Below are positions 8,563 through 15,414 of a stretch of DNA of 32,253 nucleotides, in pieces (within the stretch, counting starts at the first letter, position 1; each line of letters starts with the position of its first letter). The position numbers were made by a program, and so were the translations under genes. A model generated the notes under the pieces. That model had not been told where the DNA came from. It saw only the letters and a list, made by a program, of their open reading frames with translations, and ran no database searches. The stretch comes from JBKPDV01 sp046728075. GTDB taxonomy: Bacteria > Acidobacteriota > Thermoanaerobaculia > UBA5066 > Gp7-AA6. The stretch spans positions 1-32,253 of the forward strand of contig JBKPDV010000219.1 in the NCBI GenBank assembly GCA_046728075.1, read 5' to 3'.

Positions 8563-8656
8563 AGCTTTCAGCGTTCAGCTCTCAGCTTTCAGCCAGAACC
8601 GAGCCAAGCGCGGAAACCGGGCCCGGCTGTCAGCTGAAAGCTATGAGCTGAGAGCT
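8563..8656. repeat. Heptad palindrome E between convergent genes (unit AGCTTTC / GCTGAAA)
   Basis: The left arm (8563-8594) starts immediately after the rel stop codon. The right arm (8625-8656) runs into the rpmB stop codon on the other strand. The 32-base arms pair at 24 positions around a GC-rich 30-base loop. The arms therefore fill the convergent gap exactly, which suggests a two-way transcription terminator or 3'-end stabiliser. Confidence 0.88.
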
Positions 8657-8873
8657 ACTTTGCCGCGGCGGCGACCCGGCGAACGGTCGGCTTGACCAGC
8701 TTTCCGGAGCGAATACAGCGGGTGCAGGCTCGGACCCGGCGGCTCACGCCGTCCACAACGGCGTGAACGGTCTTCAAGTTCAAGTGCCACTTGCGGTTGG
8801 TCACGTTGTGGGCGTGGCTGACTCGGTGACCGGTCATCGGCGTTTTGCCGCAGAATTGACAGTGTTGGGCCAT
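8655..8873 (-). CDS. rpmB: 50S ribosomal protein L28
   Basis: L28 is a component of the large ribosomal subunit. The 72-residue product begins MAQHCQFCGKTP and contains RKWHLNLKTVHAVVDG, typical of L28. It has two CxxC pairs (Cys5/Cys8 and Cys50/Cys53), so it is the zinc-binding form; some bacteria carry a cysteine-free paralogue for zinc starvation. It stands alone on the minus strand between rel and the pilus operon, without rpmG beside it. Its stop codon lies inside the right arm of palindrome E. Confidence 0.97.
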   Translation of the reverse strand: MAQHCQFCGKTPMTGHRVSHAHNVTNRKWHLNLKTVHAVVDGVSRRVRACTRCIRSGKLVKPTVRRVAAAAK

Positions 8874-8917
8874 AGCTCCTCGCTGAACCCCTCCCCGGGG
8901 TCGTAAAAAGGGGCCGA

Positions 8918-8946
8918 ATCCTATCCTTCTCCAGGCATTGGAGCAA
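8918..8946 (-). promoter_or_regulatory. Candidate sigma70-type promoter for rpmB
   Basis: Read on the minus strand, TTGCTC (8946-8941) is followed after 17 bases by TAGGAT (8923-8918). The -10 box matches TATAAT at 4 of 6 positions and the -35 box matches TTGACA at 3 of 6. The position, 45 bases upstream of the rpmB start, is sensible. The match is moderate. Confidence 0.35.
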
Positions 8947-9121
8947 GCCGGGAGCCGAAAAGGAAAAACGGCAAACGAGAGGAATTGCCTTCACCCCGAT
9001 CCAAACTCTTCTCGTCGATACGTTGGGTTTTGTTCAATCATTTCCCGTTTCCAGGCTTCCGTTTGGCCGCCGGGAACGGCCTAAGTCCTTGTGGCGGCGG
9101 AAGGTTTCACGGTCCAACCCC

Positions 9122-9150
9122 TTGACTGCGGAAAATCCTTCTGTTACTTT
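9122..9150 (+). promoter_or_regulatory. Candidate sigma70-type promoter for the pil operon
   Basis: TTGACT (9122-9127) and TACTTT (9145-9150) are separated by exactly 17 bases. This is the best-formed -35/-10 pair in the window. It lies about 70 bases before the pilM start and would give a leader that contains the hairpin at 9181-9211. Confidence 0.55.
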
Positions 9151-9180
9151 GGCGCTCAGCCGAAATAAGTCTCAGTCAAA

Positions 9181-9211
9181 GCCCCTAACCGTTTATTTTT
9201 TTTCGGTGGGC
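9181..9211 (+). promoter_or_regulatory. Hairpin enclosing the pilM ribosome-binding site
   Basis: GCCC (9181-9184) pairs with GGGC (9208-9211), and ACCG (9188-9191) pairs with CGGT (9204-9207), around a T-rich 12-base loop with a three-base bulge. The 3' strand contains GGTGGG (9205-9210), the only Shine-Dalgarno-like sequence before the pilM GTG at 9218, with seven-base spacing. If the hairpin forms in mRNA it would hide that site. Confidence 0.45.
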
Positions 9212-9217
9212 GAATAA

Positions 9218-10279
9218 GTGCTGTTCAGGAAGTCAAAGAACCTGGTTGGCCTGGACATTGGTTCCTCGGCCATCAAACTCGTGGAGTTGCGAGACTCCAA
9301 GGGGGGAGGGTACCGGCTCGTGAAATCGGGTCTCGAGACGCTCTCCCCCGAAGCGATCGTGGACGGCGCGATCATGGACGCCTCACTCGTCGTCGACACG
9401 GTGAATCGAGTGGTCTCGACCCTGGCCGTGCGCAACAACGACTTCGGGACCTCCCTTTCCGGGCACTCCGTCATCATCAAGAAGATCTCGCTTCCCACGA
9501 TGTCGGCGGAGGAGCTGGCCGAGTCGATCCGCTGGGAGGCGGAGCAGTACGTTCCCTTCGATATCAACGACGTGAACCTCGACTACGTCGTGCTCGACGC
9601 CTCCGGCGGCGAGACGATGGATGTGCTTCTGGTCGCGGTCAAGAAGGACAAGATCGGCGACTACACGAGCGTCATTACTCAGGTCGGCAAAACGCCGGCT
9701 CTCGTCGACGTGGACGCGTTCGCTCTGCAGAACGCCTATGAGATCAACTATCCCGTCGAGCCCGGCCGAGTCGTCGCCCTGGTCAACATCGGCGCCTCCG
9801 TCACCAATGTCAACGTCCTTTCGGGCTCCAACACGATCTTCTGGCGGGACATCTCCTTCGGCGGCAATCAGTACACCGACGCGATCCAGAAACAGCTTTC
9901 GCTCGGCTTCGAACAGGCCGAAGCGCTGAAGAAGGGGGAGGCGTCGGCCGACTACTCGATGCAGGACATCCTGCCGATTCTGCGGTCGGTCTCCGAGGAT
10001 CTGGCTCAAGAGCTCCAGAAGACTTTCGATTTCTTCATCGCGACGACCTCGACCGAGAAAATCGATCAGATCTTCATCGCCGGAGGATCCTCCCGGGTCG
10101 TCAACCTGGACACCCAGTTGAAGGAGCGCTTCGGGATCCCGGTCGAGATCATGAATCCTTTTCGCCAGATCGACATCGCCGGCAGCTCCGTTTCGCCGGA
10201 ATGGCTCACGGATAACGCTCCCAGCCTGGCCATCGCGGTGGGACTGGCCGCTCGGCACATCGGAGACGAAGCGGCTTGA
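9218..10279 (+). CDS. pilM: Type IV pilus assembly protein PilM
   Basis: PilM is a cytoplasmic actin-like ATPase fold that docks on the N-terminus of PilN and links the pilus alignment complex to the motor platform. The 353-residue protein starts MLFRKSKNLVGLDIGSSAIK, with the phosphate-1 motif of the actin/FtsA fold. A later nucleotide-binding motif is IFIAGGSSRVVNLD near residue 290. The typical SLPTMSAEELAESIRWEAEQYVPF region lies near 90-115. I chose GTG 9218 because LFRK...GLDIG directly follows, as in the family, and GGTGGG lies seven bases upstream. The gene heads pilM-N-O-P-Q, and its TGA overlaps the pilN TTG by four bases. Confidence 0.96.
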   Translation: MLFRKSKNLVGLDIGSSAIKLVELRDSKGGGYRLVKSGLETLSPEAIVDGAIMDASLVVDTVNRVVSTLAVRNNDFGTSLSGHSVIIKKISLPTMSAEELAESIRWEAEQYVPFDINDVNLDYVVLDASGGETMDVLLVAVKKDKIGDYTSVITQVGKTPALVDVDAFALQNAYEINYPVEPGRVVALVNIGASVTNVNVLSGSNTIFWRDISFGGNQYTDAIQKQLSLGFEQAEALKKGEASADYSMQDILPILRSVSEDLAQELQKTFDFFIATTSTEKIDQIFIAGGSSRVVNLDTQLKERFGIPVEIMNPFRQIDIAGSSVSPEWLTDNAPSLAIAVGLAARHIGDEAA

Positions 10280-10920
10280 TCCGGATCAATCTCCTCACCG
10301 AGGCGAAGGCCGCCGCGGCCCGGAAGAAGACCCCCCTTCTCCCGACGGGAGCGAAGCTCAACAACATGCTGTTCATCGGGGGGATCGCCTTGGGCGTTCT
10401 CTACCTCGCGATCATGGGATATGCCCGATGGAGCACCCGCCGCCAGCTCGACGAGGAGATCACCAAGGCAAAACTCGAGGCTGACCGGTTGAAGTCGATC
10501 ATCGAGGAAGTCAAAGGATACGAAGACAAGAAGAAGAACCTGGAAGAGAAGATCAACCTGATCAACCAGCTCAAGACCAATCAAAAGGGGCCGGTCCGGC
10601 TGATGGATGAGGTCTCCAAGGCCCTTCCCGACCTGGTCTGGCTCTCCAACATCGAGGTCGCCGGCAACCAGATCACGATGCGCGGCAAGACCCTGGCGAT
10701 TCCGGCCGTCGCGACCTACGTCGAGAATTTGAAACGCAGCCCCTTCTTTGCCGAGCCTGTCTTCCGGACCCTGGGCCTGGACGCGGCCGGGCCGGGCGGA
10801 TCGGGCGTCTACAGCTGGGAAATGAACCTGACCTTCAAGCCAGCGGCGGCGCTGTCAAACACCGCCGGTGGCGCCAAGAGCCCGGAGCCGACTCCAGCTG
10901 CAGTTCCGGGGAAGAAGTAG
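10276..10920 (+). CDS. pilN: Type IV pilus assembly protein PilN
   Basis: PilN is a bitopic inner-membrane protein of the pilus alignment subcomplex. It pairs with PilO in the periplasm and recruits PilM by its cytoplasmic tail. The 214 residues begin MIRINLLTEA, matching the conserved INLLP-type PilM-binding tail. One membrane span follows (residues 31-50). A charged, Glu/Lys-rich coiled coil (about 55-105) leads to a periplasmic ferredoxin-like region. The C-terminus is a short Pro/Ala-rich tail. Translation starts at TTG 10276, inside the pilM stop region (TTGA overlap), which indicates coupled translation. Confidence 0.94.
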   Translation: MIRINLLTEAKAAAARKKTPLLPTGAKLNNMLFIGGIALGVLYLAIMGYARWSTRRQLDEEITKAKLEADRLKSIIEEVKGYEDKKKNLEEKINLINQLKTNQKGPVRLMDEVSKALPDLVWLSNIEVAGNQITMRGKTLAIPAVATYVENLKRSPFFAEPVFRTLGLDAAGPGGSGVYSWEMNLTFKPAAALSNTAGGAKSPEPTPAAVPGKK

Positions 10921-10924
10921 CGCC

Positions 10925-11587
10925 GTGGCCCTGGATCTCAAGCTCGAGGAAAAGAAATGGCAGGTCGCGCTGGGCCTCGGCCTCTTCATCGGTGTCTTGT
11001 TGGCGGGAGGTGTTCACTACGCGTGGATCCGCAAAGTCAACGAAGACATCGTCAGGAAGCAAACCCAGCTCAAAGGCCTTCAGGAAGAGATCGCGAAGGG
11101 AAGGGCGGCGGAGCGAAAGCTTTCCCAGTTCCGCGAAGAGGTCAAGCGACTCGAGCTGGAGCTTTCCAAGCTTCTTCAGATTCTTCCCTCGTCGCGCAAC
11201 ACCGAGGAGCTGATCAAGAGAATCGAGACCCTCACACGCCAGGGCGATTTCACGCTGAAGCGATTCACTCCTGCCGAGCCCGTGAACAAGGAGTTCTACG
11301 CCGAGTACCCGATCGACATTTCTTTGGACGGCACCTACCACAACCTCGCGCTCCTTTTCGACAGGATGAGTCGCTTCTCCCGCATCATCAACGTCGAGGA
11401 CCTGAAGATCGCCAATCTGGAAACCAGTCCGGGCAAATCGATTTCGGCCCAGTTCGTCGCGAAGACATTCATCTATACGGGCGACGAGGGACTCGAGACG
11501 ACCGGCAAGCCGGGGGCGCCCAGACCCGGGGCCGCGGGAGCCGCCAAGAAACTGAAGAGCCGGGCCGAAGGGAAAGAGGTCGAGTGA
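10925..11587 (+). CDS. pilO: Type IV pilus assembly protein PilO
   Basis: PilO is the partner of PilN in the periplasmic scaffold between the inner-membrane platform and the secretin. The 220-residue product has one N-terminal membrane span (about residues 12-33), a coiled coil (about 36-85, Lys/Glu/Leu-rich), and then a PilO-type domain with FYAEYPIDISLDGTYHNLA and INVEDLKI. I chose GTG 10925, four bases after the pilN stop, because it begins directly before the LDLKLEEKKW segment. The frame stays open further upstream, but that part overlaps pilN and is arginine-rich, so it is unlikely to be translated. The stop codon overlaps the pilP ATG by one base. Confidence 0.92.
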   Translation: MALDLKLEEKKWQVALGLGLFIGVLLAGGVHYAWIRKVNEDIVRKQTQLKGLQEEIAKGRAAERKLSQFREEVKRLELELSKLLQILPSSRNTEELIKRIETLTRQGDFTLKRFTPAEPVNKEFYAEYPIDISLDGTYHNLALLFDRMSRFSRIINVEDLKIANLETSPGKSISAQFVAKTFIYTGDEGLETTGKPGAPRPGAAGAAKKLKSRAEGKEVE

Positions 11588-12090
11588 TGAAGAACGTGAA
11601 GCATCTCGGCGCGGTCCTCTGGCTGGCTGCCTTCGCCGCAGCGGCTCAAGCGCCCCCCACGGCGCCGACGGCCGCTGCCCCGGCGGCCAAACCGCCGGAG
11701 ACGCTCGGGCAGACTTTGATCGAGCAGGATGAACTGGCCAACGCCGGCCGTGCCTACACATACGATCCGGCGGGTCGACGCGACCCGTTCCGGTCGCTGC
11801 TGATTCGGCAACCCAACCGGCCCGGCGGGCAACGCCCCGCGGGCATCGCCGGAATTGCGATCGACGAGGTGATCGTCCAGGGAATCTGGAAGACCCGCGG
11901 GGGATTTGTCGCTCAAATCCGAGGCTCCGACAACAAGAGCTATCTGCTTCGCCCAGGCGACCTCCTCTACGACGGGGAAGTCACGCGGGTCAGCACCAAC
12001 GAAGTGACTTTTCGGCAGAACTTGAGCGATCCCCAGAGCGTGAAGCCTTTTCGAGATGTGACCAAGCAGCTCAATGCGACGATCCGGTAA
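11587..12090 (+). CDS. pilP: Type IV pilus assembly protein PilP
   Basis: PilP is the periplasmic connector that bridges the PilNO scaffold to the PilQ secretin. The 167-residue protein has an N-terminal signal sequence (MKNVKHLGAVLWLAAFAAAA), then an Ala/Pro-rich flexible stretch, then the conserved core with YDPAGRRDPFRSLL and a small beta domain (VQGIWKTRGGFVAQI, YLLRPGDLLYDGEVTRV). PilP is usually a lipoprotein, but I see no lipobox cysteine here. It may be held by an uncleaved signal anchor or be soluble in the periplasm. ATG 11587 shares a base with the pilO stop codon (TGATG). The order N-O-P-Q supports the assignment. Confidence 0.9.
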   Translation: MKNVKHLGAVLWLAAFAAAAQAPPTAPTAAAPAAKPPETLGQTLIEQDELANAGRAYTYDPAGRRDPFRSLLIRQPNRPGGQRPAGIAGIAIDEVIVQGIWKTRGGFVAQIRGSDNKSYLLRPGDLLYDGEVTRVSTNEVTFRQNLSDPQSVKPFRDVTKQLNATIR

Positions 12091-12136
12091 TGAAGGCATA
12101 TCAGCGATGAGAGCTTCCAGCGGGACGGGAGGAGCG

Positions 12137-14806
12137 ATGCGAATGGCATGCGGAAAGAGCGCGATCGCCATCATGGCCGTGATGATGGCGGCGGTGTTCG
12201 GCTGCGCCTCTTCCACGAGCACGAAAGGGCGCAGCACCCATTCGGCGGTCGAGGCGACTGCCACGGGGGCAGCCGACTCGCCCGCCGCTTCGTCGAAAGC
12301 CGGGACGAAGGTTCAGGAGGCTGCCTTCGCCGAAGACCCTGACGGCGCGCGCCTGGTCCTGACGTCCAACGGGCCTCTTCTCTACACGGCCTACGAGCCG
12401 CGGCCGGACCTGCTCGTGGTTGATCTGCCCGGAAGCTCGCTTTCGGACCACTTCGCGCAGCCGACGGTCTCCGGAGCGCTCGTGTCTTCCCTGAAGATCG
12501 AACCCATCTCGGAAATGGGCAAGCAATGGACCCGTTTGACGATCGCCCATAAGGAAGGGACTCGGTACGACGTCCGCACCGTCGGACAGGGCCTGGCCGT
12601 GACTTTCGACACCGGCAGTGACGCGTCCGTCGCTACCGCCGCGGAAACGTCTCCGCCTGCCGCGATTCCCTCGCCGTCGCCTTCCGTCGTGGCGTCGGCC
12701 CCCGAGACATCACCCATCCTCTCTCGCCGCGAGCCGGCCCACGCCCTGGAAGAAATCCGCGTCGCCTCCGTCAAAGGCCTGGTCACGGTGTCCCTGCTGG
12801 GCGATGGAACCTTCGCGCCGCGAGACTTCGTTCTGGACAACCCGCCGCGCATCGTCATCGACCTTCCCGGAGTTCGCAACGAGGTTAAACGCCGCGCAGT
12901 GCCCGTTCCGGGAGGTCTGGTCTCTCGGGTTCGGATCTCGCAGTTTCAGACCTCTCCCGAGCTGGTCGCTCGGGTCGTCATCGACCTGACGAGGCCGACA
13001 GCGCATTCGCTCCAGCCCGACGGAGAGCGTCTGGCTATTCTGATCGGGGGCGCTGCGGGCCAGGTCGCGGGAATCGCGACGCCCTCACGCACCATCGTCG
13101 AAGAGAAGGCCGCAGTCCCGGAAACGAAGTCGCCGTCGACGCCCGTCGTGGAATCCATGGCCACCACCGAAAGAACGTCTTCGGAAACACGAACCTCTGC
13201 GGCGGAGCCGAGTTCCGAAAAGAGGCCCCCGAAAGCCGCTTCCTCCGCCCCGGAAGGCAAACCGAACGCTGTGGACTCGTCCCCTTCGACCGCTTCGCCG
13301 GTCTCGACGACGGTCGTGAACGCGGCGCCGGTGACGTCCCCGCCGCCGCCTGTAGCAGCGCCAGTGGAATCTCCGGTTCCCCCCTCGGCGGCCGCGCTGC
13401 GCCCGGCTCGCAAGCCGCCGGCGGCCTCGCCTTCGCATGCTCGCACGGCCGACGCGCGTAACTCGCCCCGCGAGGAGGCGCTTTTCGAAGCGGCGGCCGC
13501 GATGCTCGCTCAGGAAGAGGCGGCGCGACCGGCGCAGGAGCCGGCGGGCAAGTTCCAGCCGCGCACCCTCACCGAGGGTCAGTCGCAGTTTACCGGCGAG
13601 CCGATCTCGCTCCACCTGAAGGACGCGGACATCAAGGACGTCTTCCGGACGATCTCCGAGCTGACGCAATTGAACATCGTCGTGGACCCGGAAGTGCGGG
13701 GCACGGTGACCGTCGATCTGGAGGATGTTCCCTGGGACCAGGCCCTCGACCTGATCCTGAAGCAGAACAGCCTGGGCTACGTCCTCGAGAACAACATCAT
13801 GCGGATCGCAACGAGCGCCAAACTCCAGGCCGAGCAGTCCGACCGAGCCCGCCTCGCGGACGCGCGGCAAGCGGCCGAGCCCACGCGGACGGTGATCAAG
13901 AAGCTGTCCTACGCCAAGGCGGGCGAAATCACTCCCGTCATCAAGAGCGTCATGTCGCGACGGGGCGACATCGTGGTGGACGTTCGGACCAACACCCTGA
14001 TCATCCGGGAAATCCCGACGTTCCTGCCGGCAGTCCTGCAACTGATCGAGAATCTGGATACCGCCACTCCTCAGGTCATGATCGAAGCGCGGATCGTCGA
14101 AACGACCAAATCGCTCGGCCGAAGCCTCGGCATCAACTGGGGAGTCAACGGGGTCGCCGACGTCGCCCACGGGAACACGACGGGACTGAGCTTCCCGAGC
14201 ACGATCGACTTCCGCAGCGCTCCGCGCAATGGGTTCCGCGTGGGACTCGACGCCGGCCCGCCCGTGATCGGCGCGACGTTCGCCAACATTCTTAACACGT
14301 TGAGCCTGGATGTGGCGATTACCGCCGCGGAGAACCAGGGACTGCTCAAGATCATCTCCTCTCCCAAGGTGACGGCGTTGACGAACACGTCGGCCACCAT
14401 CCAGTCTGGCGTTCAGATTCCGGTGCAGACGAACGTCAACAACACCACGACGGTCATCTACGTCGACGCGACGCTGCAGCTGACCGTCACGCCCCAGATC
14501 ACCAACGAGGGGACGATCCTGCTGGACGTCAACGTTCAGAAGCGCGAGCCGGCGGTGGCCTTGAATCTCGCGCTCGGCAACAATGTCCCGCTGACCGTGC
14601 GTCAGTATCGGGGAAGCATCCTGGTCCGGGATGGAGGGACCGCGGTCATCGGCGGAATCTTCCAGATCAATGACCAGGACCAGAACAACATGATCCCAGG
14701 AGTCTGGAAGATTCCCATCCTCGGGAATCTCTTCCGCAACAAGACCCGGACCGAGAAGCACGACGAGTTGTTGATCTTCATCACGCCTCGGATTATTCGG
14801 TCGTAA
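12137..14806 (+). CDS. pilQ: Type IV pilus secretin PilQ
   Basis: PilQ is the outer-membrane secretin channel through which the pilus passes. From ATG 12137 the protein has 889 residues. GGGAGGAG lies just upstream (12127-12134); ATG 12143 fits it equally well, and an ATG at 12107 is possible. An N-terminal hydrophobic segment ends in VFGC, a possible lipoprotein site. Two AMIN-like domains (about 62-155 and 195-300), which bind peptidoglycan in other secretins, are followed by a Pro/Ser/Ala linker (about 310-470). Then come the STN/N0 domain (near 493, ISLHLKDADIKDVFRTI), the N1 domain (near 589) and the secretin barrel from about 647 (VMIEARIVETTKSLG to HDELLIFITPRII). The long linker is unusual. 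Confidence 0.96.
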   Translation: MRMACGKSAIAIMAVMMAAVFGCASSTSTKGRSTHSAVEATATGAADSPAASSKAGTKVQEAAFAEDPDGARLVLTSNGPLLYTAYEPRPDLLVVDLPGSSLSDHFAQPTVSGALVSSLKIEPISEMGKQWTRLTIAHKEGTRYDVRTVGQGLAVTFDTGSDASVATAAETSPPAAIPSPSPSVVASAPETSPILSRREPAHALEEIRVASVKGLVTVSLLGDGTFAPRDFVLDNPPRIVIDLPGVRNEVKRRAVPVPGGLVSRVRISQFQTSPELVARVVIDLTRPTAHSLQPDGERLAILIGGAAGQVAGIATPSRTIVEEKAAVPETKSPSTPVVESMATTERTSSETRTSAAEPSSEKRPPKAASSAPEGKPNAVDSSPSTASPVSTTVVNAAPVTSPPPPVAAPVESPVPPSAAALRPARKPPAASPSHARTADARNSPREEALFEAAAAMLAQEEAARPAQEPAGKFQPRTLTEGQSQFTGEPISLHLKDADIKDVFRTISELTQLNIVVDPEVRGTVTVDLEDVPWDQALDLILKQNSLGYVLENNIMRIATSAKLQAEQSDRARLADARQAAEPTRTVIKKLSYAKAGEITPVIKSVMSRRGDIVVDVRTNTLIIREIPTFLPAVLQLIENLDTATPQVMIEARIVETTKSLGRSLGINWGVNGVADVAHGNTTGLSFPSTIDFRSAPRNGFRVGLDAGPPVIGATFANILNTLSLDVAITAAENQGLLKIISSPKVTALTNTSATIQSGVQIPVQTNVNNTTTVIYVDATLQLTVTPQITNEGTILLDVNVQKREPAVALNLALGNNVPLTVRQYRGSILVRDGGTAVIGGIFQINDQDQNNMIPGVWKIPILGNLFRNKTRTEKHDELLIFITPRIIRS

Positions 14807-14817
14807 AGGTGAGAGCC

Positions 14818-15402
14818 ATGAAGAAAAAGCTTTGGGTCCCGCTCGCGGTCGTGGCGGTGCTGGCGTTTCCGGCCTGCACGAACAAGCAGGCGGAGACGGA
14901 AGCCAACGTTTTCATCACGGTGGATATCACGCTGCAGCCCGGCTTCGTCGACGTCAACGTGGTTGCGCCGGTCCAGATCCAGACCATGGTTCTAACCAGC
15001 CACCTGAAAAATCCCGCGCAGAGCGATCCGCAGGGCTTCTCGGATACTCTCTGCGAGAGTTACTCCGTTCACTACCACCGGACCGACGGGGGTACCCGTG
15101 TGCCGGGAGACAAGACGTTTGGTTGCGGCGTACGTATCCCTTCGAGCGGCGCCTCGACGCTCAACAACTTCCCGATTTTGCCGGCATCGGACATCCAGGC
15201 CGCGCCCTTCGATCAGCTGCTGCCGTTCAACGGCGGCGTGGACCGCGAGACGGGAAAGCCCGAGATCGACATGGCGTTCGACATCACGTTCTTCGGTCAC
15301 ACCGTGGCGGGTCAAAGGGTGCAAAGCTCCTCCGCGACAGGACTCTTGGCCTTCACGAACTCCGCGGTGACTCCGCTCAGACACCGGACCTCGGTTCGAT
15401 AA
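14818..15402 (+). CDS. Probable lipoprotein of unknown function downstream of pilQ
   Basis: I do not recognise a family. The 194-residue product begins with a signal sequence ending LAFPAC, so Cys20 is a likely lipidation site. The rest is polar with beta-strand-like stretches (VFITVDITLQPGFVDVNVVAPVQ) and two further cysteines (near 80 and 100) that could form a disulfide. It contains DMAFDITFFGHTVAGQ near the C-terminus. I chose ATG 14818 because it leads straight into the signal peptide, with AAAGGTGAG just ahead. It starts 11 bases after pilQ and ends 12 bases before the next gene, so it belongs to the pil operon. A role in secretin assembly or the pilus exterior is only inferred. Confidence 0.75.
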   Translation: MKKKLWVPLAVVAVLAFPACTNKQAETEANVFITVDITLQPGFVDVNVVAPVQIQTMVLTSHLKNPAQSDPQGFSDTLCESYSVHYHRTDGGTRVPGDKTFGCGVRIPSSGASTLNNFPILPASDIQAAPFDQLLPFNGGVDRETGKPEIDMAFDITFFGHTVAGQRVQSSSATGLLAFTNSAVTPLRHRTSVR

Positions 15403-15414
15403 CGGGAGGCAGAC

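Larger units (their letters stand above)
8874..9217. other. Intergenic region between divergent rpmB and pilM
   Basis: This is the longest gap in the window (344 bases). It has lower GC than its surroundings near both gene starts. It holds a candidate rpmB promoter on the minus strand, a good candidate pilM promoter on the plus strand, and a hairpin that covers the pilM ribosome-binding site. Small GC-rich inverted repeats occur near 9063-9081 (GGCCG...CGGCC). I see no open reading frame or RNA family I can name. Confidence 0.7.

Noticed and set aside
9151..9191. Possible c-di-GMP (GEMM) riboswitch before pilM, suggested by AGTCAAAGCC
   Set aside because: Only a short resemblance to one strand of the motif; the conserved 5' half and paired stems are missing.
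10868..10924. Extended PilO N-terminus from an upstream ATG
   Set aside because: It would overlap pilN by about 50 bases and adds an Arg/Gln-rich stretch ahead of the normal PilO start; GTG 10925 fits the gap and the family.
13085..14761. 558-codon minus-strand frame opposite pilQ
   Set aside because: Same shadow pattern; the secretin motifs on the plus strand explain the constraint.
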